In this document: positions 26,660 through 35,157 of the stretch, piece after piece | Layout: every line of letters starts with the position of its first letter | How positions within the stretch are numbered: the stretch's first letter is position 1 | NCBI RefSeq assembly: GCF_051857535.1 | Contig: NZ_JBPZGY010000009.1 | Coordinates: 143,683-207,682 of the forward strand | Direction of reading: 5' to 3' | Length of the DNA: 64,000 nucleotides | Source of the DNA: Roseateles_B sp051857535 | Lineage (GTDB): Bacteria > Pseudomonadota > Gammaproteobacteria > Burkholderiales > Burkholderiaceae_C | The notes under the pieces: generated by a model | The model's input: only the letters and a program-made list of their open reading frames with translations | The model's database searches: none | Told to the model about the DNA's origin: nothing | Position numbers and translations under genes: made by a program

Positions 26660-27913
26660 ATGCAACGCCTTCGACTTCTCCTGTGCACCGCCACCCTCTT
26701 CTGCGCGACCCTGGCCCAGGCCGGCACGGCCGTGGTGATCGGCGGCGCGCTGCGCAGCGACAACCCCACGGTCTGGCAGCGCGTGGTCCGCGAGGCGGGT
26801 GGGCCTGGCGCACGCATCGCCGTCTTCGCCACGGCCGCAGCCCACCCAGAGCGCAGCGCGCAGCAGATCATCACGGCCCTGCAGCGCGAGGGCGCCGAGG
26901 CGCGCTTCATTCCCGTCGCGCCGCGCCTGCAGGGCGAGGACCTGCAGGCTCGCCTCCAGGACCCGGCCCTGATCGAGCAGGTGCGCAACAGCCAGGGCGT
27001 CTTCTTCTCGGGCGGCGCGCAGGAGCTGATCGTCGACACCCTGCAACCCGGCGGCCAGCCAAGCAGCATGCTGCGCGCCATCTGGGAGGTCTTTGACCGC
27101 GGCGGCGTGGTGGCCGGCACCAGCGCGGGCGCGGCCATCATGAGCCGCCTGATGTTCCGCGATGCGCAGGACAACCTGGGCATCCTGCGCGGCCAGTGGC
27201 GCGAGGGCCGCGAGTACGACCGCGGCCTGGGCTTCGTCGGCCCCGAGCTCTTCATCGACCAGCACTTCCTCAAGCGTGGCCGCATCGGGCGCATGCTGCC
27301 GGCCATGCAGCGTCTCGGTTATCAGATCGGGCTGGGCGTGGAGGAGAACTCTGCCGCCGTGATCAAGGGCCCGCAGATCGAGGTCATCGGCGCCCGCGGC
27401 GCCCTGCTGGTGGACCTGCGCGAGGCCCGCAGCGACCCGCGCCTGCCCGCCTTCAATGTGCGCGGCGCCCGCCTGAGCTACCTGGACAGCGGCGACCGCT
27501 ACGACCTCGCCACCCACCAGGCCACTCCCGCCCCCCACAAGCTGAGCGAGCCCCGCATCGACCCCAGCGCCAGCGACTACAAGCCCTACCTGCCCCGCGG
27601 CCACTTCTTCGGCGACATCCTGGGCGACGGCGCCATCGTCAGCGCCATGGCCCAGTTGCTGGACAGCCCGACGGACGAGGTGCGCGGACTGGCCTACGAG
27701 CCCGTGCCCGGCGCAAGGGGACGCACATCGAGACTGGGCTTCGAGTTCCGCCTCTACAAGGCGCCCGGCCTGAAGGGCTGGTTCAGCGGCGCCATGGGCG
27801 GTGAGGACTACACCGTGCTGGACGCGCGCCTGGACGTGCAGCCGGTGACCGTCGCCCATCCGCTCTACACGCCGCTGGCGCCACCGCCCCACCCCGCCAC
27901 GGCCCAGCCCTGA
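26660..27913 (+). CDS. cphE: Exported cyanophycinase 1
   Basis: S51-family serine peptidase of 417 residues predicted to cut cyanophycin into beta-Asp-Arg dipeptides outside the cytoplasm. Signal peptide residues 1-21 (ending LAQA). The nucleophile elbow is GTSAGAA with Ser155. The conserved Gln of FFSGGAQE is at 121. The motif DQHFLKRGRIGRM starts at Asp200 and includes His202 and the three substrate-binding arginines known from cyanophycinases. GVEENSAAV follows. The ~120-residue C-terminal extension beyond the CphB core is typical of extracellular CphE-type enzymes. ATG 26660 fits the signal peptide. It begins a same-strand run of cyanophycin and arginine genes. Confidence 0.92.
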   Translation: MQRLRLLLCTATLFCATLAQAGTAVVIGGALRSDNPTVWQRVVREAGGPGARIAVFATAAAHPERSAQQIITALQREGAEARFIPVAPRLQGEDLQARLQDPALIEQVRNSQGVFFSGGAQELIVDTLQPGGQPSSMLRAIWEVFDRGGVVAGTSAGAAIMSRLMFRDAQDNLGILRGQWREGREYDRGLGFVGPELFIDQHFLKRGRIGRMLPAMQRLGYQIGLGVEENSAAVIKGPQIEVIGARGALLVDLREARSDPRLPAFNVRGARLSYLDSGDRYDLATHQATPAPHKLSEPRIDPSASDYKPYLPRGHFFGDILGDGAIVSAMAQLLDSPTDEVRGLAYEPVPGARGRTSRLGFEFRLYKAPGLKGWFSGAMGGEDYTVLDARLDVQPVTVAHPLYTPLAPPPHPATAQP

Positions 27914-27969
27914 CCCCTGCCTTCCATTTCGTGGACGCCCCGCACCCCGGGGTGCCGTCCACCCACGCC

Positions 27970-29088
27970 ATGCTGACTCAACACCATCTCCTGCCCGCCG
28001 CCCACGCCGGCACCCAGCGCCAGCTGCGCAGCCTGCACTTCGGCCCTGGTCGCTCCGGCCGCAAGGCCTATCTGCAGGCCTCGCTCCATGCCGACGAAGT
28101 GCCGCCCATGCTGGTGGCTCAGTCCCTGATCCAGCGTCTGCAGCGGCTGGAAGCCGAGGGCGCCATCGAGGGCCGCATCGTGCTGGTGCCCCTGGCCAAT
28201 CCGGTGGGCCTGTCCCAGGACCTGCAGGGCAGCGCCCTGGGCCGCTTCGACCTCGCCACGGGCCTGAACTTCAACCGGCAGTTCAAGCACCTGGGCACCT
28301 CGGTGGCCCGTGCCGTCGCGCCGCGGCTGGGCGACGATCTCCAGGCCAACACCCGCGAGGTGCGCCGGGTGCTGGGTGAGCAGCTGGCCGCCTGGCAGGC
28401 GCAGACCGAGACCGAGGCCCTCAAGCGCCAGCTGCAATGCCTGGCCCATGACGCCGACCTGGTGCTGGACCTGCATTGCGACAACCAGGCGGTGATGCAC
28501 CTCTACGTCGGCAGCGCGCAGGTGGACGCTGCACGGCCCCTGGCCGGCTACCTGGGCGCGCAGGCCCTGCTGCACACGCCGCTGGCCGGCGACGAGCCCT
28601 TCGACGAGACCCTGGCCCGTCTGTGGTGGGAGCTGGCCGAGCACTTCGCGGGGCGCCATCCCATCGATCCGCTGGGCTGCGTGGGCCTGACCGTGGAGCT
28701 GCGCGGCGAGACCGACGTGAGCCAGTCCCTGGCCGACCAGGACGCGCAAGGCCTCATCGCCTACCTGCAGCAGCAGGGCCATGTGGCCGGCGAGGCGCCG
28801 CCCGTGCCCACCGCCTGCGAGCCCACGCCGCTGGAGGCCGTCGAACCCGTGACCGCCCCGTGCCCGGGCATCGTCGTCTTCGCCAAGGCGCCGGGCGACT
28901 GGGTGCTCAAGGGCGAGCTGGTGGCCGAGATCGTGGACCCCCTCACCGACGAACGCACGCCTCTGCACGCCCGCTCCAGCGGCCGCTGCTTCGCCCGCAG
29001 CGCCCGCCGCTACGCCAGCCGCGGCATGCGTCTGGCCAAGATCGCCGGCCACGAGGCCTATCGCAGCGGCAAGCTGCTGTCGCTCTGA
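27970..29088 (+). CDS. cphZ: M14-type zinc hydrolase, probable beta-Asp-Arg dipeptidase (CphZ-like)
   Basis: Succinylglutamate desuccinylase/aspartoacylase-like zinc hydrolase of 372 residues without a signal peptide, so cytoplasmic. Zinc ligands are His40 and Glu43 in SLHADE and His169 in VLDLHCD. The probable catalytic Glu243 is in LTVELRGE. The C-terminal ~80 residues (PCPGIVVFAKAPGDWVLKG) form a lipoyl-like beta-barrel domain seen in AstE/AspA relatives. Cyanophycin clusters of Gram-negative bacteria have been reported to carry M14 enzymes, named CphZ, that hydrolyse the beta-Asp-Arg product. The direct position behind a cyanophycinase makes that the best prediction; succinylglutamate desuccinylase is the alternative. 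Confidence 0.8.
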   Translation: MLTQHHLLPAAHAGTQRQLRSLHFGPGRSGRKAYLQASLHADEVPPMLVAQSLIQRLQRLEAEGAIEGRIVLVPLANPVGLSQDLQGSALGRFDLATGLNFNRQFKHLGTSVARAVAPRLGDDLQANTREVRRVLGEQLAAWQAQTETEALKRQLQCLAHDADLVLDLHCDNQAVMHLYVGSAQVDAARPLAGYLGAQALLHTPLAGDEPFDETLARLWWELAEHFAGRHPIDPLGCVGLTVELRGETDVSQSLADQDAQGLIAYLQQQGHVAGEAPPVPTACEPTPLEAVEPVTAPCPGIVVFAKAPGDWVLKGELVAEIVDPLTDERTPLHARSSGRCFARSARRYASRGMRLAKIAGHEAYRSGKLLSL

Positions 29089-29106
29089 ACGCTGCGGAAC
29101 GCGCCC

Positions 29107-30495
29107 ATGAAGCTCCGACTCCCCAACACCTACGTCCTGCTGGTCTCGCTGCTGGCCCTCATCGCCCTGGCCACCTGGATCGTGCCCGGTGGCCGCTTCG
29201 AGACCGCCCTGGTCAATGGCAAGACACTGATCATCCCGGGCACCTTCCATCTGGTCGAGGCCCGGCCGCAGGGCCTGGCGGCCTTCCTCACCGCGCCGAT
29301 CAAGGGCTTTGTGGAGGCTGCGCTGATCATCGGTTTCGTGCTGGTGGTCGGCGGCGTCTTCGCCGTGCTGCAGAAGACCGAGGCCATCGATGCCCTGATC
29401 AAGTCCGTGGCCCAGGCCCACCAGCGATCGGCCCTGGTGCGGGCGCTGGTGATTCCCGTCTTCGTGACCCTCTTCTCGCTGGGCGGCGCGAGCTTCGGCA
29501 TGGCCGAGGAGGCCATCCCCTTCGTGCTGATCTTCATCCCCCTGGCCCTGGCCCTGAAGCTGGACACGCTCACCGGCGTGGCCATTCCCTTCGTGGGCTC
29601 GCAGATCGGCTTTGCCACGGCCTTCCTCAACCCCTTCAATGTGGGCGTGGCCCAGGGCATTGCCGGGCTGCCGATGTTCTCGGGCCTGGGCTACCGCGCC
29701 CTGTGCTGGGCGGTGGCGACGGGGCTCACCATCGGCTTCCTGCAGTGGTGGGCGCTGCGCATCCGCCGCGATCCCACGCTGAGCCCCACCTACGAGGCCG
29801 ATCAGGCCCGGCGCGCCGAGCTGGACCTGGCCGCCTTCGAGCAGTTCGCCGGCCTGACGCGGCGCCACAAGACCGTGCTGGCCCTGTTCGCAGGCTCACT
29901 GCTGGTGATGATAGGCGGCGTGGTGCGCCTGGGCTGGTACATCGAGGAGATCGCCGCCCTGTTCCTGGTGATGGCCGTGGGCGTGGGCCTGGTGGCGCGG
30001 CTCTCGGCCGACGAGTTCATGGCCGCCTTCCTGCAGGGCGCGCGGGACCTCGTCGGCACGGCCCTGGTCATCGCCCTGGCCAAGGGCACGGTGATCCTGC
30101 TGCGCGAGGGCCAGATCATCGACACCCTGCTCAACGCCCTGGCACCGCTGGTGGCCTCGGAGCAGCCGGTGTTCGCGGCGCACAAGATGTTCCTGATCCA
30201 GTCGGTGATCAACTTCTTCATCCACTCCGGCACCGGTCAGGCGGCCCTGACCATGCCCATCATGGCGCCGCTGGCCGATCTGGTGGGCCTGACCCGGCAG
30301 ACCGCGGTGCTGGCCTTCCAGCTGGGCGAGCTGACCACGCCCATCATCCCGACCTCGGGCATCACCGTGGGCGTGCTGGCCCTGGCGCGCCTGCCCCTGG
30401 GCACCTGGGTGCGCTGGATGCTGCCGCTGCAGGGCCTCTACCTGCTGATGGCCCTGCTGCTGCTGAGCTGGCCCGCCCTGCAGGGCTGGACTTGA
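29107..30495 (+). CDS. YfcC-family inner-membrane carrier
   Basis: Polytopic carrier of 462 residues with about 11-12 helices, beginning LRLPNTYVLLVSLLALIALATWIVPGG in the YfcC/arginine-ornithine exchange superfamily style. Family-like motifs are GGASFGMAEEAIPFVLIF, LNPFNVGVAQGIAGLP, FFIHSGTGQAALTMPIMAPL and QLGELTTPIIPTSG. It lies 18 bases after the cphZ-like gene and 13 before the regulator. I infer that it moves beta-Asp-Arg, arginine or aspartate across the inner membrane. Substrate specificity and direction cannot be read from sequence. Confidence 0.85.
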   Translation: MKLRLPNTYVLLVSLLALIALATWIVPGGRFETALVNGKTLIIPGTFHLVEARPQGLAAFLTAPIKGFVEAALIIGFVLVVGGVFAVLQKTEAIDALIKSVAQAHQRSALVRALVIPVFVTLFSLGGASFGMAEEAIPFVLIFIPLALALKLDTLTGVAIPFVGSQIGFATAFLNPFNVGVAQGIAGLPMFSGLGYRALCWAVATGLTIGFLQWWALRIRRDPTLSPTYEADQARRAELDLAAFEQFAGLTRRHKTVLALFAGSLLVMIGGVVRLGWYIEEIAALFLVMAVGVGLVARLSADEFMAAFLQGARDLVGTALVIALAKGTVILLREGQIIDTLLNALAPLVASEQPVFAAHKMFLIQSVINFFIHSGTGQAALTMPIMAPLADLVGLTRQTAVLAFQLGELTTPIIPTSGITVGVLALARLPLGTWVRWMLPLQGLYLLMALLLLSWPALQGWT

Positions 30496-30508
30496 TTACA
30501 GTCCGGCC

Positions 30509-31504
30509 ATGCTTCCCATCACGCGTGCCATCGGATGCCTGCTGCTGCCAGGCTTCCCCTTGCGCGCGCTGGGCGCCTGGACGGACGGCCTGGCGGCGCT
30601 GAACGCGCAGCAGGGGCAGGTCCTGTACGCACTGAGCACCCTGGCCCTGGACGAGGGCCTGGTGCTCGCCGGCACCGGCGTGGCCGTGCACTGCCGCGCA
30701 CCCTGTGCCGCGGACCACTGGCACACGGTGGTTGTGCTGGCGGGCGAGCCCTGCACGATGGAGGCCGGACAGGAGGCCCAGCTGCGGGCCCAGCTGCGCG
30801 CCTGGGACCAGGAAGGGGTGCTGCTGGGTGGCCTGGGCAGCGGCGCAGCGGCGCTCGCCGCCGCCGGCCTGCTGGACGGCCACCGCGCTTGCGCCGACTG
30901 GGCCTGGCTGGACCGCCTCTCGGCTCGGCATCCGGGCGTGGCCTGGTCTCAGGGCCTGTGGGACCTGACCCTGGCACGGCGGCGGTTCAGCGCCACCTCC
31001 AGCGCCGCCACGGACCTGGTCGGGGCCTGGGCCCAGCAGCTGCACGGCGAGCCCGTTCAGCAGGAATGGCTGCTGGCCATGGACCTGCGCCACGGCCGTG
31101 CCGCAGAAGACAGGCAGCGGCGGGAGCACCTCGAGGCCCGGGACGTGGCCAATCCCAAGCTGGCCGAGGCCCTGGCCCTGATGGAGGCCAACCTCGCCGA
31201 GCCCCTGCCCACGGAAGAGGTGGCACGGCTGGTGGGCGTATCCCGGCGACAGCTGGAGCGCCTGTTCAAGCAGCATCTGGACTCCCTGCCCTCGCGTCAC
31301 TACCTGGCCCTGCGGCTGGAGCGAGCCCAGCGCCTGCTGCAGCAGGGCACGCAATCCATCCTGCAGGTCGGACTCAGCTGCGGCTTTGCATCCGGCCCGC
31401 ATTTCTCCAATGCCTACAAGGCCCACCACGGCCACACACCCCGCGAGGAACGCAGCCGCCGCCCCGGCTGGCTGGCTCCCGCACCCCAGGGAGATCGCTC
31501 ATGA
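30509..31504 (+). CDS. AraC-family regulator, ArgR (Pseudomonas)-like
   Basis: Transcription regulator of 331 residues. The N-terminal ~190 residues resemble the DJ-1/GATase1-like domain of GlxA-type regulators (LLPGFPLRALG, VVLAGEPC, GLGSGAAALAAAGLL). The C-terminal AraC domain has two helix-turn-helices (VARLVGVSRRQLERLFKQHL and SILQVGLSCGFASGPHFSNAYK) ending HGHTPREER. Pseudomonas ArgR has this architecture and activates arginine uptake and succinyltransferase genes in response to arginine. Its stop overlaps the astA start (ATGA), so regulator and arginine catabolism are co-translated. Expected control: arginine-responsive activation of this locus. Confidence 0.85.
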   Translation: MLPITRAIGCLLLPGFPLRALGAWTDGLAALNAQQGQVLYALSTLALDEGLVLAGTGVAVHCRAPCAADHWHTVVVLAGEPCTMEAGQEAQLRAQLRAWDQEGVLLGGLGSGAAALAAAGLLDGHRACADWAWLDRLSARHPGVAWSQGLWDLTLARRRFSATSSAATDLVGAWAQQLHGEPVQQEWLLAMDLRHGRAAEDRQRREHLEARDVANPKLAEALALMEANLAEPLPTEEVARLVGVSRRQLERLFKQHLDSLPSRHYLALRLERAQRLLQQGTQSILQVGLSCGFASGPHFSNAYKAHHGHTPREERSRRPGWLAPAPQGDRS

Positions 31505-32520
31505 ACGGCCTGGTATTGCGCCCCGTCGCTGCCGCCGACCTGCCAGACATGCTGCGCATGGCCGCGGCCAGCGCCGACGGCATCAGCTCACTGCCCAATG
31601 ACGAGGCCAAGCTGCGCGCCCGCATCGAAGCCTCCATGCAGGCCTTCAGCAGCCCGGACGACGCCAGTGGCGAAGAGACCTACCTCTTCGTGCTGCAAGA
31701 CCAGACGGCAGGCCGCCTGGTGGGATGCGCCGGCATCGCGGCCAGCGCCGGCTTCTTCGACCGCTTCTACAGCTATCGCAACGAGTTCGTCGTGCATGCC
31801 AGCGCCACGCTGGGGGTTTCGCAGCGCATGCACACCTTGCACTTGTGTCACGACCTGACGGGCGCCACGCTGCTGACCTCCTTCTTCCTTGAGCCAAGCT
31901 ACGAGCAGACGCCGGCCGCGCAGCTGCTGTCTCGGGCGCGGCTGCTCTTCATCCAGGCTCATGCGGAGCGCTTCTCGGACCGCATCGCGGCCGAGAACCC
32001 CGGCGTCACCGATGCCCTGGGCCAGAGCCCCTTCTGGGACGCCGTGGGCCGCCAGTTCTTCGGCATGGACTACTCGCAGGCCGAGGCGGTGATCGGCGGA
32101 CGCAGCAAGGCACTGATCGCCGACCTCATGCCGCCCTCGCCCATCCCCGTAGTGCTGCTGCCGGCTGCGGCACAGCTGGCGCTGGGTCAGCTGCACCCCG
32201 TAGGCGAGGTGCCCTTCTCGGTGCTGATGGACGAGGGCTTCGACGCTGACAGCTATGTCGACATCTTCGACGGCGGCCCCACGGTGGAAGCGCCGCTGGC
32301 CTCCCTGCGCAGCATCCGCCACCATCGCGCGCACACGGTGCAGCCTGGCAGCAGCGCCGGGCCGCGGCGCTGGCATCTGGTGGTGCGGCCCGGCCGCGAG
32401 GACTTCGCAGCGGTGCTGGCCGAGATCGGCGAAATCCTGCATGCCGATGAACTGCCTGCCCTGCAGCCCCGCACAGGCGAGACCCTGCTGAGCACGCCCC
32501 TGTGGCCTGAGGAATCGTGA
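31501..32520 (+). CDS. astA: Arginine N-succinyltransferase, AstA/AruF-like
   Basis: Succinyltransferase of 339 residues for the first step of the AST pathway, L-arginine plus succinyl-CoA giving N2-succinylarginine. Family marks are the opening LRPVAAADLPDMLRMA, ISSLPNDEAKLRARI, EFVVHASATLG, SPFWDAVGRQFFGMDYSQAE and YVDIFDGGPTVEA. The usual AstA motif around SNDHTG-x-SEL is changed here to CHDLTGATLL, like one subunit of two-subunit enzymes. The canonical motif is instead found in the next gene. ATG 31501 overlaps the regulator stop. Other ast genes are not in the window. Confidence 0.93.
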   Translation: MNGLVLRPVAAADLPDMLRMAAASADGISSLPNDEAKLRARIEASMQAFSSPDDASGEETYLFVLQDQTAGRLVGCAGIAASAGFFDRFYSYRNEFVVHASATLGVSQRMHTLHLCHDLTGATLLTSFFLEPSYEQTPAAQLLSRARLLFIQAHAERFSDRIAAENPGVTDALGQSPFWDAVGRQFFGMDYSQAEAVIGGRSKALIADLMPPSPIPVVLLPAAAQLALGQLHPVGEVPFSVLMDEGFDADSYVDIFDGGPTVEAPLASLRSIRHHRAHTVQPGSSAGPRRWHLVVRPGREDFAAVLAEIGEILHADELPALQPRTGETLLSTPLWPEES

Positions 32521-33179
32521 TGACCGACCTGCTCGTTCAAACCCTGGACACCGGCGTGCAGCTGCGCCTGCCCGACGGGCGCGGCAGCCTGACCCTGGTC
32601 CCGCGACGGGGTCAGGACTTGCCCCGCTACCACTTCCGCCTCGGCCGCGTCGTGCATGCGGCCCAGGAGCTGGGCCTGTTCCGCGTCCAGCAGACCCTGC
32701 TGCTGAGCAATGACCACACGGGTGACAGCGAACTCACCGGCCTGTGGCTGGACGACGGCCTCGATGCCCAGGAGCGCTGCGCCGCCGTGACAGCCCTGGT
32801 CCAGGGCGCCCGCCGCTGGATCGCCGAGCACCGCGATGCCTGCGGCGACTGGCTGATCCTGGAGCTGCCCGGCTGGCGCACGCCCACCGGGGTTTCGCCT
32901 TTCTGGGAGGCGCTGGGCGCGCGCTTCTATCCCCATGACTGGAGCACCGCGCAGGCCCGCTGGGGCAGTGCCTGGTGCAGCCATCTGGCCGCCTTGCTGC
33001 CGCGGCAGACGCTGTACCTCTCCTTCCTCGGCGAGGCCGCTCAGCAGGCCTGTGCGCAGACCGATGCCGCCCATGCGGCCCTGCTGCCCACGCTGCACGA
33101 GCTGGGCTTCCTGCCGCCGCTGCAGGTGCGCATCGACGACGGCGGGCCCGTGCTGAGCTGCCCGCTGCCGCGCGGCTGA
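32520..33179 (+). CDS. Truncated AstA paralogue, possible second subunit
   Basis: Protein of 219 residues homologous to AstA over most of its length. VVHAAQELGLF, LLLSNDHTGDSEL, SPFWEALGARFYPHDWS and RIDDGGPVL match AstA motifs in the same order. It lacks the N-terminal GNAT-like ~80 residues and the C-terminal ~40. It keeps the canonical SNDHTG-x-SEL that the upstream AstA has lost. I infer a shortened beta subunit comparable to AruG partnering AruF in Pseudomonas, or a degenerating copy; the clean reading frame favours the former. ATG 32520 overlaps the astA stop by one base (TGATG). Confidence 0.75.
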   Translation: MTDLLVQTLDTGVQLRLPDGRGSLTLVPRRGQDLPRYHFRLGRVVHAAQELGLFRVQQTLLLSNDHTGDSELTGLWLDDGLDAQERCAAVTALVQGARRWIAEHRDACGDWLILELPGWRTPTGVSPFWEALGARFYPHDWSTAQARWGSAWCSHLAALLPRQTLYLSFLGEAAQQACAQTDAAHAALLPTLHELGFLPPLQVRIDDGGPVLSCPLPRG

Positions 33180-33378
33180 GGCGGCGAGCTGGGCAGCAAA
33201 CTGAGCGGATGAGCGCTCCGGGATTGCCCCCTCAGGACATTCCCGCAGGCGTCACAACGATGCAAGTCCGCGTCGCACCGTGGCAAGGTGGCGGCTTCCC
33301 GGCCGGGGCCGGCATCCCTATGGTCAAGGCCTGGGTTTGAGGCCCCGCCCGGGGCCACCCTGGACCGTTGGGAATGCC

Positions 33379-34734
33379 ATGAAGAAATGCCTGGGAGCGG
33401 CGCTGTGTGCCGCGGGCTTGTGCTTGAGCTTGCCGGCGCTGGCCGGCAAGCTGTTCCTGTCCGGCGGCGCCTATGACGACGCCAACACCGACCTCTTCGT
33501 CAACGGCCTGCGCAAAGCCACCGGCCGCGACAGCGGCTTCACGCCCAACATCAACAGCACAGCCAACTGCAGCACGAACTGGGCCACCACGGCCTGCCCA
33601 CGCATCGCCGTCATCACCGCGGCCAAGGACAGCTACGCCACCGGCCTGGACGCCTTCCAGAACGACATCCCGGCGAGCTCCACCACGGCCCTCAAGCGTG
33701 GCTACTACAACCTGTTCCAGACCCATGGCTTCTCGCCCAAGCACGTCACGGCGCACGTGGACAACTACACCGTCCACGCCAGCAGCAGCACGCCCGAGGG
33801 CCAGGCCAATATCGCCCTGATCCAGCAGGCGGACGCCGTGTGGTTCGTCGGCGGCGACCAGGCCAAGATCATCCGCAGCTTCCTCAACGACAACGGCGCC
33901 GACAACGCCCTGGCCGCCGCCCTGCGCGCGCGCTGGAACAATGGCAGCGGCAGCATCGTCATCGCCGGGGACTCCGCCGGCAACCACGCGCTGAACCAGC
34001 GCATGCATGCGGCCGGCGTCAGCTATGGCTACCTCTACTTCGGCGCCAATCTGCAGGACAAGGCCGTGACCGACTGGCAGACGCTGGGCGACACCCGCGA
34101 TGGCAGCAGCGCCCTGCGCTACCTGGAGAACGGCGCCACGATGAAGGGCCTGGGCTTCCTGCCGGCGGGGCTGCTGAGTGACACCCATTTCGACAGCCGT
34201 TCCGGCCGCCTCGGGCGGCTGGCGGCGGCCCTGCGCCATCTGGGCGTGCAGCAGGGCCTGGGCGTGGACGAGAACACCGGCGTGCTGGTCGACACCGCCG
34301 CGCAGACGGCCACCGTCTACGGCGCCAAACGCCTGCTGATCGTGGACACGGCCAATGCCAGCGTGCAGGTCGGCACCTACTACAAGGTCAACGGCCTGCG
34401 GGTGAGCCTGCTCACGCCAGGCGACCGCTACAGCTACGCCAGCAAGACCGTCAGCAGCAGCAAGAGCGCCATAGCCACGCCCTTCTACAGCAGCTACTAC
34501 GACTCAGCCGACATCTTCGCCGCGCTGGAGACCTCCAAGTCCCTGACCCGCCTGGTAGACCAGACGCCCACCAGCAATGTCGGCAGCGCGCCCGTGCCCA
34601 CCTACAGCAGCGGGCCGCAGTACCCCAGCGGCAGCCCCGTGATCCGGCTGCGCTTCACCCGCGATGCCAGCACCCGCGGCTACTACAGCGGCGGACGCTA
34701 CACGGTGGACAAGGCCCGGGTGGACATCTACTGA
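33379..34734 (+). CDS. Divergent exported cyanophycinase-like protein (paralogue 3)
   Basis: S51-family protein of 451 residues, signal peptide ending LPALAG (residue ~23). It shares the cyanophycinase order but with altered motifs. GGDQ replaces GGxQ with Gln161 kept. The nucleophile elbow is AGDSAGN with Ser199 (Thr before Ser is replaced by Asp). SDTHFDSRSGRLGRL starts at Asp268 in place of DQHFxxRxRxxR. GVDENTGVL replaces GVEENSAAV. Several extra Cys (64 and 73) occur near the N-terminus. Ser, His and the basic residues remain, so it is probably active but with shifted specificity. It is 199 bases after the AstA-like gene and may have its own promoter. Confidence 0.8.
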   Translation: MKKCLGAALCAAGLCLSLPALAGKLFLSGGAYDDANTDLFVNGLRKATGRDSGFTPNINSTANCSTNWATTACPRIAVITAAKDSYATGLDAFQNDIPASSTTALKRGYYNLFQTHGFSPKHVTAHVDNYTVHASSSTPEGQANIALIQQADAVWFVGGDQAKIIRSFLNDNGADNALAAALRARWNNGSGSIVIAGDSAGNHALNQRMHAAGVSYGYLYFGANLQDKAVTDWQTLGDTRDGSSALRYLENGATMKGLGFLPAGLLSDTHFDSRSGRLGRLAAALRHLGVQQGLGVDENTGVLVDTAAQTATVYGAKRLLIVDTANASVQVGTYYKVNGLRVSLLTPGDRYSYASKTVSSSKSAIATPFYSSYYDSADIFAALETSKSLTRLVDQTPTSNVGSAPVPTYSSGPQYPSGSPVIRLRFTRDASTRGYYSGGRYTVDKARVDIY

Positions 34735-34874
34735 CGCAGGCGCCAGCACTCAGGCTCGGGTGAGCCTTGGCGTCGGTCTGGATGAGAGTCGGCCACGAGG
34801 GCAGCCTGCACTCATTCTCGGCGGCAAGCCCGGGCTTGGACGCAGGCCGCGGCCCAGCCGGTGACAATGCGCCC

Positions 34875-35135
34875 ATGAACGCCCCCGCCCCGCCGCCCCC
34901 ACATCAGCCCCGCAATCCCCTGCACGGCCTGACGCTGGAAGCCATCGTCGTCGCGTTGCAGGAGGAATACGGCTGGGAGGGGCTGGATGCGCGCATCCCG
35001 CTGCGCTGCTTCGCCTTCGAGCCCAGCGTCAAGTCCAGCCTGAAGTTCCTGCGCAGGACGCCCTGGGCGCGGGCCAAGGTCGAGGGGCTGTATTTGTTCA
35101 TGCTGAGGGAGCGCCAGCGCCAGGGCCGCCCCTGA
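34875..35135 (+). CDS. VF530/DUF2132 family small protein
   Basis: Protein of 86 residues matching the VF530 family: NPLHGLTLEAIV, YGWEGLDARIPLRCF, PSVKSSLKFLRRTPWAR and KVEGLYL. The family is reported as a small helical, possibly DNA-binding fold of unknown role. ATG 34875 puts the conserved block after a Pro-rich opening. It stands alone between the cyanophycinase paralogue and the metal-handling genes. Confidence 0.85.
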   Translation: MNAPAPPPPHQPRNPLHGLTLEAIVVALQEEYGWEGLDARIPLRCFAFEPSVKSSLKFLRRTPWARAKVEGLYLFMLRERQRQGRP

Positions 35136-35157
35136 GGGCTGCCGTACACTGTCACGC

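Noticed and set aside
24633..26738. A 701-codon open frame on the plus strand
   Set aside because: Antisense to receptor 1, with Val/Gly/Ala-rich composition. It is incompatible with the clear receptor protein and its signal peptide.
27970..29088. Annotation as succinylglutamate desuccinylase (AstE)
   Set aside because: It is a fair alternative because AstA is nearby. However, position directly after a cyanophycinase, separation from AstA by a carrier and regulator, and the reported CphZ family make beta-Asp-Arg hydrolysis more likely.
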